Of a DNA stretch of 11,462 bases, positions 6,912 to 11,462 are shown in pieces. Within the stretch, counting starts at the first letter, position 1, and each line of letters starts with the position of its first letter. Below the pieces are notes generated by a model. It searched no databases and had not been told where the DNA came from. It saw only the letters and a list, made by a program, of their open reading frames with translations. Origin of the DNA: an uncultured Lachnospiraceae bacterium (GTDB lineage Bacteria; Bacillota; Clostridia; Lachnospirales; Lachnospiraceae); contig CALYVE010000027.1 in the NCBI GenBank assembly GCA_945492935.1, forward strand, positions 1-11,462. Reading direction: 5' to 3'. A program made the translations under genes and the position numbers.

Positions 6912-7352
6912 CTAGACCGTCTGATTTACAAGCACGGCCTTGATTTCATCTACATTCGTATAACCGTTTTTATCCATAATATATTTGAGTGCTTCCTGAA
7001 TATCTTCCTCAGAAAGAAAAATCTGTTTGCTCTTATCGGTAACAACCGTACAGCCGCCCTTCATATCACAGCAACGGCCCGGACAGGCGTTTTTTGTAAG
7101 ATTTTTTCGACTGATTGCGCCAAGCTCCTCAAGCACCTGAATCATACGATAAACCGTTGCAATACCAATACTTTCGTCACGTTTATGTGCCATAATGTAC
7201 ACTTCCTTACAGCACGAATAGTCTTCGTTGACAATGACGTCAACAATCGTCTTGCGCTGTTCGGTCAAACGGAAGCCCTGCTCCTTTAACATCGTATAAA
7301 TGTCTTCCTTGCCAAGCTGCGCACGTCCAATCATCAAATTCTCGTTCGCCAT
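6912..7352 (-). CDS. Fur-family regulator with atypical cysteine-rich sensor
   Basis: The 146-residue protein has a Fur-type winged helix: FRLTEQRKTIVDVI (27-40), then the recognition-helix region GIATVYRMIQVLEELGAISR (63-82). The dimerization half is short and unusual. Canonical Fur, Zur and PerR carry a His-rich stretch (HHHDHxxC) followed by CxxC; here that place holds ACPGRCCDMKGGC (89-101). Cysteines are at 47, 48, 90, 94, 95 and 101, and His56 is the only histidine. The protein therefore probably senses a metal, or a redox or thiol signal, through cysteines rather than as iron-Fur does; this is inference. The start ATG has AGGAGG five bases upstream. It is 32 bases after the DUF308 gene and 9 before mntP, so mntP is a plausible target or partner. 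It cannot be assigned as Fur, Zur, Mur or PerR from the sequence. Confidence 0.88.
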   Translation of the reverse strand: MANENLMIGRAQLGKEDIYTMLKEQGFRLTEQRKTIVDVIVNEDYSCCKEVYIMAHKRDESIGIATVYRMIQVLEELGAISRKNLTKNACPGRCCDMKGGCTVVTDKSKQIFLSEEDIQEALKYIMDKNGYTNVDEIKAVLVNQTV

Positions 7353-7384
7353 ATGCGCCTCCTAATAACGAAGTAACTTTTCAA

Positions 7385-7993
7385 CTAGTCCTTCATAATC
7401 TTTGAAACAAAGCCCGCTGTCACAAGATCTGTTATGCCACTGAACAACAAGCCTGCACCAATAATCACGATTAAAACTCTGCCCGCCGAAAATGGGTTAA
7501 ATGCCGCAAAAAGTCCGATTGCAACTGTAACAGCGGCTATAATCATCACAGGCTTAGCCTTATTGGACTTCACGCGCAAAAGAGCAATCCCCTGTTCCAG
7601 CTTCAGGACACCACAAATTAAAATAAAGATGCCAAACACAAGTGGAATGATCGAGATAAACATCTTTGCTACAAGTCCTGCGAGAACGATAAATACAACA
7701 CCAACGACAAAGTCGACCGGAGAGCCATATTCCAAATCTCCGTCTCCGTCCCTGTCTGTCTTATGAAAATAGCGAAGCAGACGGAACAATCCAAACAAAA
7801 CAAGGACAATGGAAAGAACATACGCAATCGTTGACTGTGTCATAGATGGAAAGATTACCATAACAAGACCGGCTACAATGGTTGCTGCCGCGCGGAACAG
7901 TGTCTGATTACGAAATCTCTGAAACAAGGTTTTGCTCTTTTTCTCCTGTCTGTCGTCAACTACTTCTACTATCTGTAATTCGTTTTTACCCAT
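7385..7993 (-). CDS. DUF308 / HdeD-like membrane protein with an EF-hand-like loop
   Basis: A 202-residue membrane protein of the DUF308 (HdeD-like) family. Six hydrophobic helices can be drawn at about 32-50, 55-76, 93-110, 112-131, 147-165 and 171-193, with the repeated small-residue pattern typical of the family, for example VFGIFILICGVLKL (119-132). The charged N-terminus with KKSK and RFR should be cytoplasmic. Between helices 2 and 3 is TDRDGDGDLEYG (79-90), which fits the first eight positions of an EF-hand calcium loop (Asp80, Asp82, Asp84, Gly85, Leu87) but has Ser where the twelfth residue should be Glu or Asp. HdeD of E. coli is tied to acid resistance; no specific function can be given here. 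It lies 19 bases after the prephenate dehydratase gene. Confidence 0.85.
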   Translation of the reverse strand: MGKNELQIVEVVDDRQEKKSKTLFQRFRNQTLFRAAATIVAGLVMVIFPSMTQSTIAYVLSIVLVLFGLFRLLRYFHKTDRDGDGDLEYGSPVDFVVGVVFIVLAGLVAKMFISIIPLVFGIFILICGVLKLEQGIALLRVKSNKAKPVMIIAAVTVAIGLFAAFNPFSAGRVLIVIIGAGLLFSGITDLVTAGFVSKIMKD

Positions 7994-8012
7994 AACAACT
8001 CTCCTTTATTCG

Positions 8013-8912
8013 TTAATGTGTTAACAAGCCTTCTTTATAAACGCCAAGAAGCTTAATTTTGTTATTGTTTTCAACAAGACGCAATGTATCACATACAACT
8101 TGTAATCGTTCATATAAAACATCAATCTCCAGATAGAAATTGTAGGTTCCAAGTTCCTGCTTTGTCGGTCTTGACATGATTGAAATAAGGTTAATTCTGT
8201 TATCATAGAAGTTCTTCAGTATTTCGAACAGCAATCCCGGACGGTCCTCTTTCGGCATTATGTAAACCGGGATACGAACCTTGTCAGAAGCCTTTACCCC
8301 TTGTAATTCCGTAGCCAGTCCGTCGTTGTTCCTAGCATCAACAACTCCATTTTCAAACACAACAAAGCGTGTATGATTGTAATCAGAATCCGTTACATCA
8401 AAATGGACAAAGCGTTCTTTTTCTTCTCGAGCGATATGAGTCGGAACAATAGCAGCCGAGCCTGCTTTGTTTTCAATACGATAATACGACTCCATATTGC
8501 TTTCTGTATTTACAATCTTCACATTATTCAAATCATTTATAAATTCTCTGCACTGACCCAATGCCTTAAACTGAACGTACAACGTATCAATCTCGTCCAG
8601 ACTTTTTACATTGCCCACAAGTGAAAAAGCAACCGGAACGGTTATCTCATCCAAAATCTGTACCTCACGTTCCAGCAACAAATCCAATGTACGCATGACA
8701 TACCCGTCCAATGTGTTTTCAATCGGAACGACGCCAAGCATCGGCTCTACAGACTGCTTTGATTCCAGCACCGCTTTGAACACATCATCAATTGTCGGAT
8801 AGTAAACAGCCTCATAGGCAATATTATTATTTTTTTTGTGGCAAATCCCTACATATTGTTCATATGCCTTGTCACTAAAGGTCCCTTGCGGACCTAACAC
8901 TGCTATCTTCAT
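8013..8912 (-). CDS. pheA: Prephenate dehydratase with ACT domain, divergent
   Basis: Prephenate dehydratase converts prephenate to phenylpyruvate in phenylalanine synthesis. The 299 residues hold the catalytic domain (1-190): GPQGTFSDKA (7-16), VVPIENTLDGYV (61-72) and the active-site motif HTRF (180-183) with Thr181. A C-terminal ACT domain follows (about 212-292). No chorismate mutase domain is fused. Several motifs differ from the norm: the usual SHPQALAQC is VQFKALGQC (113-121), PIENS is PIENT, and in the ACT domain the GALV motif reads PGLLF (225-229) and ESRP reads MSRP (246-249). Phenylalanine feedback control may be altered, and a paralogue with a changed role is possible. It is the third gene of the long operon, 23 bases after the acetyltransferase gene. 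The symbol rests on family membership. Confidence 0.87.
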   Translation of the reverse strand: MKIAVLGPQGTFSDKAYEQYVGICHKKNNNIAYEAVYYPTIDDVFKAVLESKQSVEPMLGVVPIENTLDGYVMRTLDLLLEREVQILDEITVPVAFSLVGNVKSLDEIDTLYVQFKALGQCREFINDLNNVKIVNTESNMESYYRIENKAGSAAIVPTHIAREEKERFVHFDVTDSDYNHTRFVVFENGVVDARNNDGLATELQGVKASDKVRIPVYIMPKEDRPGLLFEILKNFYDNRINLISIMSRPTKQELGTYNFYLEIDVLYERLQVVCDTLRLVENNNKIKLLGVYKEGLLTH

Positions 8913-8935
8913 GTTGTATTCATCCTTCGGACGGA

Positions 8936-9433
8936 TTAAACCGTGTGATAATAAAGTATAATATCTTCGTATTCGTTGTCCTTATTCAAAAAACCATTCG
9001 GAACAACGCCAATACGCTCGAATTTTAACTTTTCGTATAATGTAATCGCCGCCTTATTGGAAGCAACAACCGCATTAAACTGTAAAATCTCAAAGCCCTT
9101 CTTACCGGCTGTCCAAAGACAGTCCTTTACAAGTGCCTCGCCAACACGCATACCTCTTGCAGATGGTGCCACAGCAAAGCTTGCATTTGCAATATGTCCG
9201 CAACGGCCGATATTGTTTGGATGTAATATGTACAGACCTACAATCTTGCTGTCAAGCTCAACAACACCTGTGTATGTCTGTGTCGCAAAAAAATAAAGTG
9301 CCTCTTCGTCATCTAAAAGCGGGTCAATCTGAGGAAACGCACGTCCCTCCTCAACAACCTGATTCCAGATTTCGCGAATTGACGGAATATCCTGTTCGTT
9401 AAACTCTCTGACTATTATATGATCATCGCTCAT
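8936..9433 (-). CDS. GNAT family N-acetyltransferase
   Basis: A 165-residue single-domain acetyltransferase that would move an acetyl group from acetyl-CoA to an amine. The N-terminal beta strand and helix IIVREFNEQDIPSIREIW (6-23), the central strand IVGLYILHPN (64-73), motif A FAVAPSARGMRVGEALV (86-102) with the pyrophosphate-binding loop ARGMRVG, and motif B with ASNKAAITLYEKLKFERIG (124-142) are all seen. The substrate cannot be told; the overall pattern is like phosphinothricin- or amino-acid-type GNATs of clostridia. Its start has AGAGG 10 bases upstream, overlapping the TAG of the zinc-ribbon gene, so the two are probably coupled. Confidence 0.92.
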   Translation of the reverse strand: MSDDHIIVREFNEQDIPSIREIWNQVVEEGRAFPQIDPLLDDEEALYFFATQTYTGVVELDSKIVGLYILHPNNIGRCGHIANASFAVAPSARGMRVGEALVKDCLWTAGKKGFEILQFNAVVASNKAAITLYEKLKFERIGVVPNGFLNKDNEYEDIILYYHTV

Positions 9434-9448
9434 GTATAATTGTCCTCT

Positions 9449-9715
9449 CTAAATCCAATCGTAATTGCCACCGGTAATTGCAAGGGAAAGCAAAATGTCC
9501 ATCTTCTCAACATCCTCACCTTCGAGAATTTGTTGAAGCTTTGCGCTGTCCATTGAGACAGACATTTCTTCATCCGGACCTATTTCAAGATCAACATCCT
9601 CCTCACAATAGGGACATGGAATGCTGTCTGTTGTTTGCAGTGACAAAAACTTTGACCCACAGGCGCTACACATAAAGTATCCACACCTGTCGGTGCCATC
9701 GGGCACATAATACAT
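9449..9715 (-). CDS. Small zinc-ribbon protein, function unknown
   Basis: An 88-residue acidic protein. Its N-terminal half is a zinc ribbon with two Cys-x2-Cys knuckles, CSAC (16-19) and CPYC (34-37), 14 residues apart, plus an extra Cys11. The C-terminal half (about 45-88) is rich in Asp and Glu, is predicted to be helical and ends in Trp-Ile. There is no signal peptide and no membrane helix. It is the first gene of the long minus-strand operon, with GGAGG 10 bases before the ATG and a promoter about 60 bases upstream. I do not recognise a named family; a regulatory or protein-contact role is possible but not shown. Confidence 0.8.
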   Translation of the reverse strand: MYYVPDGTDRCGYFMCSACGSKFLSLQTTDSIPCPYCEEDVDLEIGPDEEMSVSMDSAKLQQILEGEDVEKMDILLSLAITGGNYDWI

Positions 9716-9750
9716 AGTGTTATATCCTCCTAAATAACATAAAAAAATGA

Positions 9751-9767
9751 AAGTTTTGATAAAACTT
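9751..9767. repeat. Inverted repeat in the leader of the zinc-ribbon gene
   Basis: AAGTTTTGATAAAACTT has perfect 7-bp arms around GAT. It lies just downstream of the predicted start of the minus-strand transcript. In that RNA it would form a weak AU-rich hairpin followed three bases later by seven U residues (9741-9747). It may be an operator, or a weak attenuator-like element; the low stability argues against a strong terminator. Confidence 0.5.
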
Positions 9768-9776
9768 CAATTTATT

Positions 9777-9805
9777 ATCATACATCAAAAAGTAGAATAA
9801 TGCAA
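9777..9805 (-). promoter_or_regulatory. Promoter of the long minus-strand operon
   Basis: On the minus strand a TATGAT -10 box (9777-9782, five of six bases of the consensus) has a TTGCAT -35 box (9800-9805, weaker, TTG kept) 17 bases upstream. A shifted GATAAT -10 is an alternative. Transcription would begin near 9770, giving a leader of about 55 bases before the zinc-ribbon gene. Confidence 0.55.
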
Positions 9806-9812
9806 GTATACC

Positions 9813-9830
9813 ACTGCCAGAAATAGGCAA
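9813..9830. repeat. Imperfect inverted repeat at the OPT -35 position
   Basis: Six-base arms ACTGCC (9813-9818) and GGCAAT (9825-9830 region) pair at five of six positions around AGAAATA. The element occupies the -35 region of the plus-strand promoter and lies upstream of the -35 box of the minus-strand promoter, so it could be an operator acting on one or both. The short arms make this tentative. Confidence 0.3.
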
Positions 9831-9839
9831 TGATATAAT
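9831..9839 (+). promoter_or_regulatory. Extended -10 promoter of the OPT transporter gene
   Basis: TGATATAAT is a perfect TATAAT (9834-9839) with the TGn extension that lets sigma-A act without a good -35 box; no clear TTGACA is found 16-18 bases upstream. The start of transcription should be near 9846-9850, leaving a leader of about 50 bases. Confidence 0.6.
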
Positions 9840-9883
9840 TGGACGAAACTAATTTTTTATGTTATTCTATTCTTATTACAATT

Positions 9884-9889
9884 AGGAGG
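9884..9889 (+). promoter_or_regulatory. Ribosome binding site of the OPT gene
   Basis: A full-consensus AGGAGG lies seven bases before the ATG at 9897-9899 and fixes the start of the transporter. Confidence 0.9.
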
Positions 9890-9896
9890 TTTACAA

Positions 9897-11462
9897 ATGA
9901 AAGACGACAACTTTAAGCCCTACATTCCGGCTGACAAGGTCACCCCTGAATTCACGGCCACATCAGTCATTCTAGGTATTCTACTTGCCGTTGTTTTTGG
10001 TGCTGCAAATGCATACCTTGGCCTTCGTGTCGGTATGACAGTTTCTGCATCCATCCCGGCTGCAGTAATTTCCATGGGAGTCATCAGACTGATTCTCAAA
10101 AAGGATTCGATTCTTGAAAATAACATGGTTCAAACAATCGGTTCTGCCGGCGAATCACTTGCTGCCGGTTCCATTTTCACAATGCCTGCATTGTTTTTGT
10201 GGGCAAAAGAGGGATTATCTGACAAACCAAGTCTTATTACTCTCTCACTCATCGCATTATGCGGTGGTTTACTTGGTGTATTCTTCATGGTACCACTTCG
10301 TAACGCACTCATCGTTAAAGAGCATAATATCTTACCATATCCGGAAGGTACTGCTTGTGCGGAGGTTCTCCTTGCCGGAGAGGAAGGCGGCAACAGTGCA
10401 AAAACTGTTTTTGCAGGTATGGGACTTGCTGCCTTATTCAAAATGCTCGTGGATGGAATCAAGGTCATCCCCGGTGTTATCACTGCACCGGTTAAACAAT
10501 TAAAGACGGAATTTTCGGCTGAGGTATATCCTGCACTGCTCGGTGTCGGATACATTTGCGGTCCTAAAATTTCTTCTTATATGTTTGCAGGCGGTATGCT
10601 TGGATGGTTTGTTCTGATTCCTGCAATTGTAATATTTGGCTCGAACACCATTCTGTTCCCGGGAACTGAAACAATCGGCGCCATGTATGCAGCAGATGGT
10701 GCAAGTGCCATTTGGAGCTCCTACATTCGTTACATCGGTGCAGGTGCTGTAGCAGCCGGCGGTATAATCAGTTTGGTCAAAACCTTACCACTGATTGTCA
10801 GAACGTTCCGTGATGCAATTCACGGCATCAAAGGCGGTTCCGGTTCGAACACCCTTCGTACAGACAAGGATATGGATATCCGTTTTGTAATCGGCAGTAT
10901 TATTGTGCTGACGCTTGCAATCTGGTTAATTCCGGCAATTCCTGTTTCTTTGCTTGGTGCACTTATTATCGTAGTATTCGGTTTCTTCTTCGCTACGGTA
11001 TCATCACGTATGGTTGGTCTTGTAGGAAGTAGTAATAACCCTGTTTCAGGCATGGCGATTGCAACACTTCTTATCACATCACTCATTCTGAAGGTTACAG
11101 GAAAATCTGACATTGAAGGTATGATTTCAGCGATTTCCATCGGCTCGATTATCTGTATCGTTGCAGCAATGGCCGGTGATACATCACAGGATCTTAAGAC
11201 CGGATTTCTTCTCGGTGCCACACCTAAGAAGCAACAGACCGGAGAAATTATAGGTACGATTGTTGCCGCCCTCACCATTGGCGGTGTACTTTTACTTCTC
11301 GACAATGCATGGGGCTTTGGCTCAACTGAGATTTCAGCACCACAGGCTACGCTTATGAAAATGATTATCGAAGGTGTTATGCACGGTAACCTTCCGTGGG
11401 CTCTCGTATTTATGGGCGTGTTTATCGCAATCTTCATTGAAATATTAGGTATTCCGATTCTT
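9897..11462 (+). CDS. OPT-family oligopeptide transporter, 3' end outside window
   Basis: A proton-driven oligopeptide transporter of the OPT family found in bacteria and archaea, in the cytoplasmic membrane. 522 residues are visible and the frame is open to the right edge; the family usually has about 630-650, so some 110-130 residues are missing. Family features: an N-terminal helix with GAANAYLGLRVGMTVSASIP (35-54), LPYPEGTACAEVL (146-158), the OPT signature NNPVSGM (380-386), and AGDTSQDLKTGFLLGATP (426-443). At least ten membrane helices lie in the visible part. It is transcribed away from all the other genes, from its own extended -10 promoter. Some members take iron-siderophore or metal-nicotianamine complexes rather than peptides, so the substrate is not certain; oligopeptides are the default call. 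Confidence 0.95.
   Translation, partial: MKDDNFKPYIPADKVTPEFTATSVILGILLAVVFGAANAYLGLRVGMTVSASIPAAVISMGVIRLILKKDSILENNMVQTIGSAGESLAAGSIFTMPALFLWAKEGLSDKPSLITLSLIALCGGLLGVFFMVPLRNALIVKEHNILPYPEGTACAEVLLAGEEGGNSAKTVFAGMGLAALFKMLVDGIKVIPGVITAPVKQLKTEFSAEVYPALLGVGYICGPKISSYMFAGGMLGWFVLIPAIVIFGSNTILFPGTETIGAMYAADGASAIWSSYIRYIGAGAVAAGGIISLVKTLPLIVRTFRDAIHGIKGGSGSNTLRTDKDMDIRFVIGSIIVLTLAIWLIPAIPVSLLGALIIVVFGFFFATVSSRMVGLVGSSNNPVSGMAIATLLITSLILKVTGKSDIEGMISAISIGSIICIVAAMAGDTSQDLKTGFLLGATPKKQQTGEIIGTIVAALTIGGVLLLLDNAWGFGSTEISAPQATLMKMIIEGVMHGNLPWALVFMGVFIAIFIEILGIPIL

Noticed and set aside
9841..9880. CodY box upstream of the peptide transporter
   Set aside because: The AT-rich stretch lacks the AATTTTCWGAAAATT dyad; the match is no better than chance in such sequence.
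10820..11437. Minus-strand open frame of 205 codons (also 9920-10126 and 10130-10555)
   Set aside because: These lie opposite the OPT transporter, whose motifs and ribosome binding site are unambiguous; the antisense products look like no protein family.
1..11462. CRISPR array, tRNA or rRNA genes, insertion sequences, phage or defence genes
   Set aside because: No repeat-spacer pattern, no cloverleaf or rRNA-like stretch, and no transposase, integrase or defence-protein motif was seen on either strand.

Overview
The window looks like chromosomal DNA of an anaerobic Firmicute, most likely of the Lachnospiraceae (Clostridia). The evidence is an Rnf complex in the clostridial gene order C-D-G-E, a NusG-domain-II protein and a Gx transporter protein next to it, AT-rich intergenic DNA with sigma-A type promoters, strong AGGAGG ribosome binding sites, and family matches typical of gut clostridia. 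The family assignment is an inference from protein character; no search was run.

Layout. Everything from about 9715 down to the left edge is on the minus strand; only the rightmost gene is on the plus strand. Reading the minus strand from 9715: a small zinc-ribbon protein, a GNAT acetyltransferase, a prephenate dehydratase with an ACT domain, a DUF308/HdeD-like membrane protein, a Fur-family regulator with an unusual cysteine-rich sensor region, the manganese exporter MntP, a GH13 alpha-glucosidase, a NusG-domain-II membrane-anchored protein and a Gx-family membrane protein. Gaps are 1 to 32 bases or the genes overlap, so these nine genes could form one transcript from a promoter near 9777-9805. 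After a 131-base gap holding a near-consensus promoter comes the rnf operon: rnfC, a fused rnfD-rnfG, and rnfE, which runs to the left edge. rnfA and rnfB would be expected just outside the window. Divergent from the long operon, an OPT-family oligopeptide transporter starts at 9897 and runs off the right edge.

How the genes work together. RnfC, RnfD-G and RnfE are parts of the membrane ferredoxin:NAD+ oxidoreductase that couples electron transfer to Na+ or H+ export. The NusG-II and Gx genes often sit beside rnf genes in clostridia, but their role there is unclear. The Fur-like regulator directly before mntP suggests a metal-homeostasis pair. The other genes of the long operon (amino acid synthesis, sugar hydrolysis, acetyltransferase) show no obvious common pathway.

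Most notable points: an in-frame TAG cuts rnfE just before its conserved last membrane segment, and family-like sequence continues in the same frame beyond it; RnfD and RnfG are a single 548-residue polypeptide; the Fur-family protein lacks the usual histidine metal ligands and carries cysteines instead; and the rnf promoter is built over a perfect 15-bp palindrome. I found no CRISPR array, tRNA, rRNA, mobile element or defence system, and no wholly new system.
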